A DNA stretch of 64,000 bases from an uncultured Clostridia bacterium (GTDB lineage Bacteria > Bacillota > Clostridia > Christensenellales > CALVMC01), in the NCBI GenBank assembly GCA_944342015.1, contig CALVMC010000002.1, forward strand, positions 124,001 to 188,000. The letters are read 5' to 3'. The translations under genes and the position numbers were made by a program. Below, piece after piece: positions 39,201 through 47,594 of this stretch. The notes below the pieces were generated by a model. The model was given only the letters and a program-made list of their open reading frames with translations, was not told the DNA's origin and did no database searches. The first letter of the stretch is position 1. Every line of letters begins with the position of its first letter.

Positions 39201-39224
39201 AACAGCGACTTTTAAGTCGCTGTT
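39201..39224. terminator. bidirectional terminator between spoIIID and the coiled-coil gene
   Basis: AACAGCGACTT, TT, AAGTCGCTGTT: an 11-bp perfect stem with A/T flanks on both sides, placed between two converging genes. Confidence 0.85.
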
Positions 39225-39245
39225 TAAATTTAAATACCTAGATTA

Positions 39246-42200
39246 TTATTTAAGAACCACGGCTTTACCGCCTGCAATCATTATAAGTTTAGCTGCTTGT
39301 TCGGTAAATTCGTTTGCAATAATTGTAAGCTCTTTATTCAAAGGTTTATCTGATACAGTAACCCTTACCCTCTGAATTTTATCTTTATTTAACAGACCTT
39401 TTTCTTTCATTGCGTCGATATCGGCAACCTCGCCGTCATTGAAATTATCGGCAATCTGAGAAACGGTAAGTTCAACAACCGGTGCGTTTTTATATTTGAT
39501 ATTATCGGCGCTGCTTTTTACGAGAATTAAGGCTTCTGCGCTCTCGTCGTCAAGCTTTGGTATATCGGTAATGTAAGCAGGTTTTTTAATTACCTTTTTA
39601 AGCTTTGCAAGAGCCGTTTCGTAAGGCGAAACTCCGTAAACCAACTGCGAGAAGTTAAGCGGACTGAAATTCGATTTAGGTTTGATAGAGAAATTTTTCA
39701 TAACCATATCGACAAGTTCCATAGCATATTTGACTCCCCTGTTGGAAGCGACTCTTAAAAGCGTAGGTGTTTGCTCATACATTTTAAGTGCAGACATATC
39801 CTTAACGAAGTATTTAGGATCAACTATCGCAGGATTGATATTGAAATAAAGTTTAAGAGTTTTATTTCTCAGCGAAAGTTTAATCAAAGGCAATCTGTTA
39901 TAAGTGAAGGTATCGAACTTATAAGAGAACCTGTCGTTAACTCCTATAAAACTCAAAATATAATTTTTTATTTTGGTAAAGTTATCCTGAGTTACCTTGT
40001 CGGCTTCTTTAAGCCTTACAAGCAGTTTAGGCGCCCTTTTACCGCTTGAAGAAACTTCTTCTTCATCGTCCTCTTCATCGAAAATATCGTCGTCAAAAGC
40101 GGCGGCTGCTTCGTTACCGTACTCGATAGCATTATCTATATTGATAATGTTATTCGAATGGTTTTTAAAGGCAGGAGTAAACTCTTTTTCGATATTGAAG
40201 GCTTCGCTGTCAATATTTTTATCGCCGTCGTTTGTACTGTCTTTAATATCTTTATTATTAATATCAGATAATTTCAAACTGTCAGAACTCGATTTACCGT
40301 TCTTTAACTTGGAAGATTTTTCTTTTTTGGAAGGACTTTGTTTCGTCAATCCTAATATATGACTTTCAGGACTGCTTTCAAATTCGCTTACATCGATATA
40401 ATCGCCTTCATCTTCGGCATTATCCGCAAAACCTAAGGAAGCGGCTTTTTTATAATTTTTCTGAATAGCGTTGAACTGTCTTTCGATTTCGTTTTTCTTT
40501 GCGTCAAGCATTCTGCGTTTGCTGTATGAAATATAATCTTTTACGATTTTTTCTCTGAGTCTGATGCTTTCGATTTTGTTTCTGAGCTGATTGAGTTTGT
40601 CGAGCAACTCGAACTCTTTGATTTTCTTGACATCGCCGAGTTTTATATCGGAATTTTCCAGTCTGTACTGTTCGATAACGGAATTAATATAAGCTTCCAA
40701 ATCGTTAGATGCGTCAATCATATGAAGATTCTTTTTAGACTTGGTTTTCTTTTTAGGTCTTGCATTGTATTCTAGCAGTTTCTGCAAGTTTTCTTCGTTG
40801 TTTTCAAGTAAATACTGAATTTCGATTTCGGCACCGCTTCTGAGTTCTTTTGCTTTGAGTTCGGCTTTTTCCCTGAGTTTTTTAGCCTCTCTTTCAGCCT
40901 TATCGAGAATTTGCAAAGCTTGTTTTTCCATAGCGAGTTTAACATCCTGGGCTTTGCTACCCGCATCGGAACGCAGTTCAAAGGCCTCTTTTTCGGCTTC
41001 GAGTTTTAAAAGATTGGCTTCTTTTTCAGCATTGTTTTTGATCTGTTCGGCTTCTATTTCGGTTTTAAGTCTGATTTTGTCGGCTTCGAGTCCTGCTTTG
41101 GAAATAATAGATTCAGCCCTTTCTTCCGAAACTTTAAGAACGCCGTATGCTTGCTTTTCGATACTCTTTTTAATGGCTTCCGCTTCTTTTGCGCTGAGAG
41201 TCTGTAATTTTTCAGCCTCCTGTTTTCCGCTGCGCATAATTTCGTCACGACTGTTAACTGCGTCACGGATTTCCTCACGAAGCTGTTTTTCTATTTCAGC
41301 CTGTTTTGCAAGTTTTTCCTTTAACTGTTCGATTTCTTTGTTTAACTGACTTTTTTTAGCTTCGCTTTCAATCTGAGCCGAAAGCCTGATTTTTTCGACT
41401 TCGAGAAGAGCCTGTTCTTTGGTTTTGATAGCATCGAGTTCAGCCTGTCTTTTAAGTGCAAGAATTTCTTCTTCCGCCTTGGCTTTTGCTTCGATAGCTT
41501 CTCTTTCTAACTGTTGTTTTTTCAAAATAGCCTGTTTATTAATATCGTTAATCATGGATTGAAGTTTTATTTCTGAATCCTGAATAACTTTATCGGCATT
41601 TTTTTCTGCAATTTCTATAAGAGAATCGCCTTTTTTGTTTGCCTCGTTTTTGATTTCATCGGCAATTTTTCTTGCTTCGTCTAAAATTCTGGCGGCTTCT
41701 TTTTCTGCATTCGCTCTCTTTTCGTTGATAAGACGGGTTTTTTCAATGCGTTCTTCTTCGGCATTTTTAATATATTCTTCTCTTGAATCGAGAACGATTC
41801 TGTGTTTTTCTGCTTCGGCATTTGCAACATCGATTATGCGCTTAGCGTCTTCTTCGGCTTTAAGGCGCAGTTTTTCTTTTTCTTCCTCGGCATTTTCGAG
41901 TATCATCTGAGCTTCCGCCTCGGCTCTTTGAAGTATTTTTAAGGATTCGAGTTCGGCTTCCATTTTTGCTTCTTCTCTGCCGCCTTCTACCCTGCTGTTG
42001 ATCTCCTGCGCTCTTTTTTGCGCTTTCTGAATTATTTCACCCGCTTTGTTTTGAGAACTTGCAATAAGAGCGGAAACAGCTTCTTCGTTTTCTTTACGAA
42101 TCCTATCGGCTTCGTTGACAGCGTCTTCGAGTACTTTATTAAGTTTTGCCCTTAATTCTTCCTCGCTTGTACCGTCAAGAGAATCGGATAATCTTTTTGC

Positions 42201-45200
42201 CTCCTCTTCGGTTTCTCTTTCCACACTATTTAATAATTCTTCGGCCTTTTTCTTTGCGTCGGCGATAATGTTTTCGGCTTCCTGCTCGGCTTTTTCGAGA
42301 ATCTTCGACTTTTCTTCTTCGGCGTCCTCTTTAATGTGTTTAGCCGTAATTTCGGCTTCGTCTTTAATTCTCTTGCTGTCTGATTCGAGTACCGTTTCTT
42401 TCTTTTCGATTTCTTCGTCTGCGGCGGCGATAAGTTCGGAAGCTTTGTTTTCAGCCTTATCGCTGAGTTCGGAAGCTACCTTTTCGTATTCTTGTTTTAT
42501 TCTTTCGATATCAGCGTCTCTGCGCTCTTTGATTTCACGGGCAGCCAAATCTGCCTTTTTATTGATTTCGTCGACTAACTTATCGGTTCTGATTCTGATT
42601 GCCGCAATTTTTTCAGAAGTAAATATATCTGAATTTTTATTCAGAAGTTCGATTTCATAATCGCCCTTATCGATAATTTTCTGAGCTTCTTCTTCGGCTT
42701 TTGCTCTGATTTTATCGACTTCTAATTTAGCGCGCTCTCGTAAAGCCTCAGTTTGTTTTGCACCTTCGTGGAGTAAGGCTTCTGCACTTTTTTCGGCTTC
42801 GTCAATAATATTTTTTGCAGAATTTTCCGATTCGTTCAGCTTATTATCGGCATTGATTTCAGCGTCGGACAAAAGCAAATCCGCTTCGTGTTTGGATTTA
42901 TCATAGTATTCCTTAGCCTGACTTTCATATTGGGATTTAATTTTTTCGACTTCCTGTTCGGCTTGGGAAATAATTTCTTTTGCTTTCAATTCCGCTTTGG
43001 ATTTGATGTCTGCAACATTATTTTCAAGAGCTTTCTGATTTAATATCTGAGACTTATAATCGTTAAGTTCTTTATCAGAGTTTTCTTTAATATTTCTGAT
43101 TAAAACGGAAGCTTCGTTTCTAATTCTTGCAGCTTCTTTTTCTGCGTTTAATTTAATTGCGGAAGCCTGTTCTGCGATTTTTTCTTTAATATCCTTAACA
43201 ATAATATCGGCATCGAAGATATCGTCTTCCAAAGCAAGCGCACCGAGTTTATCCATTTCTTTATAAGAATTATTTTTTAAAGAAATGGCGTTTTTAAGTC
43301 TGTCGATTCTTCTGTCAGCTTTCTGTTTAATGTTCTTTGCGACAGTTTCGGCGCGCTCTCTTATTCTCTGTGCCTCTCTTCTTGCGTCTTCGTTGACGTC
43401 TCTTATTTTCTGTTCATAACGGGATTTAACGTCGACGATTTCTTTTTCGGTTTGAAGTTTGATAATTTCAGCCTGTTTTTCTGCTTCTTTTACAAGCTCT
43501 TCCGATTGTTTTTCGGCATCGGGCGAAGAACCTTTAAGAATTCTTTTTTCTGCGCCGGATTTAACTTCGGCAATACTGTTTTGAGCACTGCTTCTTATAT
43601 CGTTTTGCTTTAAGAGAGCTTCTTCTTTGAGTTTTTCGATATCTCTTTCGAGTTCTTCGTTGATTTCTATTTCTTTTTTGCGTGCGTGTTCGATAAGCGA
43701 TTGGGCTTCTCTTTCGGCGTCTTTATGGATAGCGAAAAGTTCCTTGCTTATGGAATTTACATTTTCGACGCTCTTTCTTCTTATATTGATTACTTTCTCT
43801 GCTTCTTCCTTAACAATCTGGGCGGCTTTTTCTGCTTGAACCTTGAATCTTTCTATTTCTTTTTCTGCATTTTCACGAAGTTGTTTTATTCTGTCTTCGA
43901 GTTCAACCGTATAAGATTCCATTTGACTTCCGGCATCATCGTAAATTCTTTGAGAACTAATTTCAGCCTCGGATTTTATTTCGGCGATGTCGGAATCGCT
44001 GTCGAAAGATTTTTTCCTTATTTCGAGAAGATTTCTGTATGCGTCTTTTTTAACTTTTTCGGTTTTATAAGCGCAATCTCTTCTGAGTCTGTCGATTTCT
44101 TCTTTCTCTTCCCTTTCGAGGGACTCTATTTTTTCTTTTGCGTTTTCTAATATTTTGTTAGCTTTTTCTTCCGCTTCGTCCAAAATTTCATCGGCTTCCT
44201 GTTCGGCTTTTTCTCTCATTTCGATTAAATCGTTATAATCGATTTTCTGTACGGAAGAATATTTGCTCTTGAGGTCTTCTATTTCTTTTGCGTACTGTTT
44301 TTTCATGAGCTGAATTTCTTTTTCAGCTGCGGCTTTGACTATCTGAGCTTCTTTCTCTGCGGCTGCGCTTAAAATTTCGCTTTCTCTGCTTGCGTCGATT
44401 AACAAAGCACGGGCTTCGTTTTCAGCGTCGTTCTGAATATCGTAAATTTCCTTTTCGGTTTTTTGTCTGAATTTTCTTTCGATTTCCGAAGAAAGTTCAT
44501 TTACATCCTTATTGAAAGGAAGGGCTAAATTATATTCTTCCGAACCGCCTTTTGAAACATCTATACCCGCACGGGCGGAAAGTATGTCGGCAAATTTTTG
44601 GTTCTGCTCTCTGATTTCGGTGCGGATTCTGTTTTCGAGCAAACCTATTCTGTCGTTGACTTCTTTTTGAATTTTCTGTTCGATTTCTAACGGAGAAGCA
44701 GAATAATCAGAACTTTTTGCCGGTAAAAATCTCATATTTTCCATGACATAAAGTTTGTTTTCAAGGGTACTCATTTTATTGAGCATTTCCATTTTGTCTC
44801 TGGTAATGCGATTTTCCTGGTCGATTCTGTCTCTGAAACTAAGCTCGGTTCCGATTTTTTCTATTGCGCTATCGATACTTCTGAATTTTTCCATAATGGC
44901 ATTATCGAAAGTATTGACGGGAAGCTGACCTGCACGCATTTGTTCAAGACGGCTTAATCTGTTATTAAGTTCTTCGTATACTGCATTGTATTTATTTTTA
45001 GAAAGGTTTTTAGAGTAACCGCCTTCAAGGGCATTAAGTCTGCCTGCAAGGTCGTTGAACATGGAAAGGTCGTCCGAAGTTGCGCCGTAACCGCCGTCGA
45101 GTCTGTTAATGCGCCTTACCATATCGTCAAGAAGTCTACCGTTTTTATTTGAAAGTTCTGCGATTTCACGCTCGGCGTTACTCTTTTCCGCCCGCATTTC

Positions 45201-47564
45201 TTCAAGAACGGTTTCAATATCTTTTAATTTATTATTGAGAATAACCATATCTCTGTCGGACTTATCGGTAAAATCGAGCATATCGTCTTTGGGCGGTTTT
45301 CCGGTAAGACTGCTTTCGATTTTTTCTATTCTTCTGGTCATTTCTCTGATAAGACCCGACTTTTCGTCCATTCTGTCGTTTCTTAAAGTTTCCTGTTTGG
45401 CTTTTTCCAAAAGACCTTTTGTTTCTTCTATCTGATTAAGTCTGACTTCGATACTTGCGATACTTTCACTGTTCAGCATTTGTTCATTTAAGACTTCGTC
45501 GAAAGCGTTATCGCTAACATTTTCTATATTACGCTGAGCAGCTTCTATATTATTGAGACGCTGTTCGATATCGTCAAAAAGGACATTCAATTTAAGCAGA
45601 TTATCTTCCTGCTGTACTTTTAATTCGTTATAAGCGGTATCGTTGATAGCACCCCCGCCGAACGACATACTGTTTTGTGCAATCATAAGGTCGTTCTGGA
45701 AATTTTCTATTGTAGCAATCCATTCTTCGAGTTGGGCGACTTTGTTTTGGAGTTCGAAGTTAGAAGCGCCGGGACCGTCCATACGGCGGAATTTATCTGA
45801 AACATCGTATTCGAGATTTCTGTAATTTGAAACCAAACCGTCAAGTTCGGATTTAAGGTTATTGATTCTGCTTTCTATGGGCGTAATATAGTTGTCGAAA
45901 AGGTACTTTTCGCTTTCGGAAAGTTCCCTTCTCAGAGTTTCGCTGGAAATTCTGTCATTGTTGTAAGGATTTAAAAAGTTATTGAATCCGTACATATTAG
46001 ACATAGAATCAATAGGTCTTGGAGTCTCGTACATATTCGGAGCATAGTAATTAGGTCTGGGATTGGCGGTAGAATATGTCGGTCTGTCTGAAACCTGAGA
46101 ATAATAGTTTTGCGGTGCCGAATAAGGCTGCTGTGCAAATTGATTTTGAAAAGCCTGAGGAGATTGCTGATATTGAGAAGGTTGCTGGAAAGGAGGCTGT
46201 TCAAAAGGAGTTTGCATCTGAGGAGCCTGTTGAGGTTGTTGATAAAATTCCTGCGGTTGATTTACAGGTTGCTGTTGATAAACTTGCTGCGGTTGATTTA
46301 CAGGTTGAGACTGCTCGAAATTATTTTGCTGATATTGAAGAGGAGCTTGGGGTTGTTGATAAACGGTCTGCTGAGGTTGAGGAGCGGACTGAGCATAAAC
46401 GGTATTATCCTGAGCCTGTTGCGGATTATTAACAGAAGCAGCAGGTTGTTCAATAGGCTTTTCGGGTTCGGGAGCAGCGTAGATATTTGAATTTTGCTCG
46501 GAACTCTGTTCCTCTTTAATTTCGTTTTTGTCGTAATAATCCTTAACGCTTTCGCCTGCGTGTTCGGTGAGTTTGTCAAAAGAATCTGCATTCGTATCGT
46601 CGGAAAAATGGAAAAATCCTGCTTCGTCGCTAACAACAGGCAAAGTTTCGTTGCCGGTATATTGATAATCTTTTTTTCTTTTCTTTTTAGCCTTTTTCTG
46701 TTTTTTCTTACCGACAATAGGCATACCGTTCATTTCGGCAATAATCTCGTCTTTTTTCTTTTCCCATTTCTTCCAAAGAAGGTATCCGTAAATTTCTTTA
46801 TCTTCGGGAGCGACCGCCTGATAAATCTGAGTTTTGATTTCGGAATTAAGATAATAACCTACATTCTTCTTAACGCACTTTTTATCGAAAAGAGAAATTT
46901 CGCCTACCAAAACCTTTTTGATAAGTTTTTTAACGGAAAAGTAACTGCTGATATTGTAAAGCATTAAAAGCAGTAAAATAACAGGAGGAACAATTAATAA
47001 AGCAGAGGCGATATAAATATTATCGTACAGTTCGAGATAGGAAATAATGTATGGGGATATAGTTCCTATATCGCCAAGGACATAATCGCTTTCGATAAGA
47101 ACCTCATCGGTTGAATCTGTCGATATAGAGTACCAAACATTGATATTATCACGGTATATTTCTTCTATTATACCGACGAAAACTTCGGAAGTAGCATTTT
47201 CATAATTTTCGTTAGCGATATCGCTTCCTTCCGAAGGAGTGGGTATATAAGTATAATAAGCGATAACATCTCCGACAATGTAAGCTGCGGGATCGACCGT
47301 TATATTTACTGCTAATTTATCGCCGTAATTATAGTTTGCGACTTTTGCCGTATTGTCGTTAGCCTTGACTTCCACATAATAATAATTAAGAAAAGCGCCG
47401 TCAACATTCATGAATTCACGGACTATTATATTATATGAGCCGAAAAACATTAAAGCTAATACAAAAGGTAAAAGCAAAATAAACAGAAAGTTTACAATTC
47501 TTCTTTTCGTTATGAGTGAAATTTTTTTAGACGCTTTTTTTACATCGCTTAAAATATCAGGCAT
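39246..47564 (-). CDS. giant membrane-anchored coiled-coil protein with S26-like and uL15-like domains, 2,772 aa
   Basis: The start is ATG 47564, 7 nt after GGGGGAG. Order: a basic cytoplasmic start; TM1 (~23-46); an external domain (~58-168) with VGDVIAY, FVGIIEEI, WYSISTDSTDEV and VLGDIG, resembling the signal peptidase (S26) fold without its Ser or His; TM2 (~184-205); a Lys-rich segment; a Gln/Pro-rich stretch (~355-510); about 1,900 residues of Glu/Lys/Ala-rich coiled coil, much in 11-residue repeats; an acidic linker; a globular domain (2527-2630, FDTFTYNRLPLIKL and LRNKTLKLYFNI) that I have seen in other Clostridia proteins without a name; and a last 80 residues like the uL15 C-terminal half. 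A two-pass topology puts the coil in the cytoplasm. It is second in an operon with a smaller relative. Function unknown: a scaffold tethering something, perhaps ribosomes, to the membrane is a guess. Confidence 0.88.
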   Translation of the reverse strand: MPDILSDVKKASKKISLITKRRIVNFLFILLLPFVLALMFFGSYNIIVREFMNVDGAFLNYYYVEVKANDNTAKVANYNYGDKLAVNITVDPAAYIVGDVIAYYTYIPTPSEGSDIANENYENATSEVFVGIIEEIYRDNINVWYSISTDSTDEVLIESDYVLGDIGTISPYIISYLELYDNIYIASALLIVPPVILLLLMLYNISSYFSVKKLIKKVLVGEISLFDKKCVKKNVGYYLNSEIKTQIYQAVAPEDKEIYGYLLWKKWEKKKDEIIAEMNGMPIVGKKKQKKAKKKRKKDYQYTGNETLPVVSDEAGFFHFSDDTNADSFDKLTEHAGESVKDYYDKNEIKEEQSSEQNSNIYAAPEPEKPIEQPAASVNNPQQAQDNTVYAQSAPQPQQTVYQQPQAPLQYQQNNFEQSQPVNQPQQVYQQQPVNQPQEFYQQPQQAPQMQTPFEQPPFQQPSQYQQSPQAFQNQFAQQPYSAPQNYYSQVSDRPTYSTANPRPNYYAPNMYETPRPIDSMSNMYGFNNFLNPYNNDRISSETLRRELSESEKYLFDNYITPIESRINNLKSELDGLVSNYRNLEYDVSDKFRRMDGPGASNFELQNKVAQLEEWIATIENFQNDLMIAQNSMSFGGGAINDTAYNELKVQQEDNLLKLNVLFDDIEQRLNNIEAAQRNIENVSDNAFDEVLNEQMLNSESIASIEVRLNQIEETKGLLEKAKQETLRNDRMDEKSGLIREMTRRIEKIESSLTGKPPKDDMLDFTDKSDRDMVILNNKLKDIETVLEEMRAEKSNAEREIAELSNKNGRLLDDMVRRINRLDGGYGATSDDLSMFNDLAGRLNALEGGYSKNLSKNKYNAVYEELNNRLSRLEQMRAGQLPVNTFDNAIMEKFRSIDSAIEKIGTELSFRDRIDQENRITRDKMEMLNKMSTLENKLYVMENMRFLPAKSSDYSASPLEIEQKIQKEVNDRIGLLENRIRTEIREQNQKFADILSARAGIDVSKGGSEEYNLALPFNKDVNELSSEIERKFRQKTEKEIYDIQNDAENEARALLIDASRESEILSAAAEKEAQIVKAAAEKEIQLMKKQYAKEIEDLKSKYSSVQKIDYNDLIEMREKAEQEADEILDEAEEKANKILENAKEKIESLEREEKEEIDRLRRDCAYKTEKVKKDAYRNLLEIRKKSFDSDSDIAEIKSEAEISSQRIYDDAGSQMESYTVELEDRIKQLRENAEKEIERFKVQAEKAAQIVKEEAEKVINIRRKSVENVNSISKELFAIHKDAEREAQSLIEHARKKEIEINEELERDIEKLKEEALLKQNDIRSSAQNSIAEVKSGAEKRILKGSSPDAEKQSEELVKEAEKQAEIIKLQTEKEIVDVKSRYEQKIRDVNEDARREAQRIRERAETVAKNIKQKADRRIDRLKNAISLKNNSYKEMDKLGALALEDDIFDADIIVKDIKEKIAEQASAIKLNAEKEAARIRNEASVLIRNIKENSDKELNDYKSQILNQKALENNVADIKSKAELKAKEIISQAEQEVEKIKSQYESQAKEYYDKSKHEADLLLSDAEINADNKLNESENSAKNIIDEAEKSAEALLHEGAKQTEALRERAKLEVDKIRAKAEEEAQKIIDKGDYEIELLNKNSDIFTSEKIAAIRIRTDKLVDEINKKADLAAREIKERRDADIERIKQEYEKVASELSDKAENKASELIAAADEEIEKKETVLESDSKRIKDEAEITAKHIKEDAEEEKSKILEKAEQEAENIIADAKKKAEELLNSVERETEEEAKRLSDSLDGTSEEELRAKLNKVLEDAVNEADRIRKENEEAVSALIASSQNKAGEIIQKAQKRAQEINSRVEGGREEAKMEAELESLKILQRAEAEAQMILENAEEEKEKLRLKAEEDAKRIIDVANAEAEKHRIVLDSREEYIKNAEEERIEKTRLINEKRANAEKEAARILDEARKIADEIKNEANKKGDSLIEIAEKNADKVIQDSEIKLQSMINDINKQAILKKQQLEREAIEAKAKAEEEILALKRQAELDAIKTKEQALLEVEKIRLSAQIESEAKKSQLNKEIEQLKEKLAKQAEIEKQLREEIRDAVNSRDEIMRSGKQEAEKLQTLSAKEAEAIKKSIEKQAYGVLKVSEERAESIISKAGLEADKIRLKTEIEAEQIKNNAEKEANLLKLEAEKEAFELRSDAGSKAQDVKLAMEKQALQILDKAEREAKKLREKAELKAKELRSGAEIEIQYLLENNEENLQKLLEYNARPKKKTKSKKNLHMIDASNDLEAYINSVIEQYRLENSDIKLGDVKKIKEFELLDKLNQLRNKIESIRLREKIVKDYISYSKRRMLDAKKNEIERQFNAIQKNYKKAASLGFADNAEDEGDYIDVSEFESSPESHILGLTKQSPSKKEKSSKLKNGKSSSDSLKLSDINNKDIKDSTNDGDKNIDSEAFNIEKEFTPAFKNHSNNIINIDNAIEYGNEAAAAFDDDIFDEEDDEEEVSSSGKRAPKLLVRLKEADKVTQDNFTKIKNYILSFIGVNDRFSYKFDTFTYNRLPLIKLSLRNKTLKLYFNINPAIVDPKYFVKDMSALKMYEQTPTLLRVASNRGVKYAMELVDMVMKNFSIKPKSNFSPLNFSQLVYGVSPYETALAKLKKVIKKPAYITDIPKLDDESAEALILVKSSADNIKYKNAPVVELTVSQIADNFNDGEVADIDAMKEKGLLNKDKIQRVRVTVSDKPLNKELTIIANEFTEQAAKLIMIAGGKAVVLK
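39249..39488 (-). other. uL15-like C-terminal domain
   Basis: Residues 2693-2772. VVELTVSQIADNFNDGEV corresponds to the VVNLxxLxRFxDGxEV strand of ribosomal protein L15. AMKEKGLLNKDKIQRVRV corresponds to LLxExGLIxKLxxGVKI. KELTIIANEFTEQAAKLI then AGGKAVVL corresponds to KLTVKAxxFSxSAKxxI then AAGGxxEVI. Order and spacing agree throughout. No ribosomal protein gene is nearby. Confidence 0.75.
39675..39986 (-). other. globular domain of a recurrent but unnamed Clostridia type
   Basis: Residues ~2527-2630: KIKNYILSFIGVNDRFSYKF, FDTFTYNRLPLIKLSLRNK, TLKLYFNINP, then ASNRGVKYAMELVDMVM. From memory, similar segments (KxELLSYKxVxSRxS, then ARFxxRGKTLCLYLAL, then DRRxKYAxxLI) occur in other large Clostridia proteins. 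I know no function. Confidence 0.5.
40800..41030 (-). repeat. seven exact-length 11-residue (hendecad) repeats
   Basis: Consecutive 11-mers: AEKEANLLKLE, AEKEAFELRSD, AGSKAQDVKLA, MEKQALQILDK, AEREAKKLREK, AELKAKELRSG, AEIEIQYLLEN. This is the best-phased sample of a pattern that runs through much of 40.7-45.9 kb. Hendecads form right-handed or nearly straight coiled coils, as in the ATP synthase b subunit. Confidence 0.85.
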
Positions 47565-47594
47565 TACTATACTCCCCCGCAACCGCTAAAAGCC

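Noticed and set aside
39249-39488. A displaced genuine rplO (L15) gene fragment fused by assembly error
   Set aside because: The domain is diverged, in frame with an acidic linker and a second conserved domain, directly followed by a terminator, and no ribosomal operon genes are near.
40855-42660. Ser/Ala/Leu-rich plus-strand ORFs opposite the coiled coil
   Set aside because: They mirror the Glu/Lys/Ala codons of the coil and have no independent signals.
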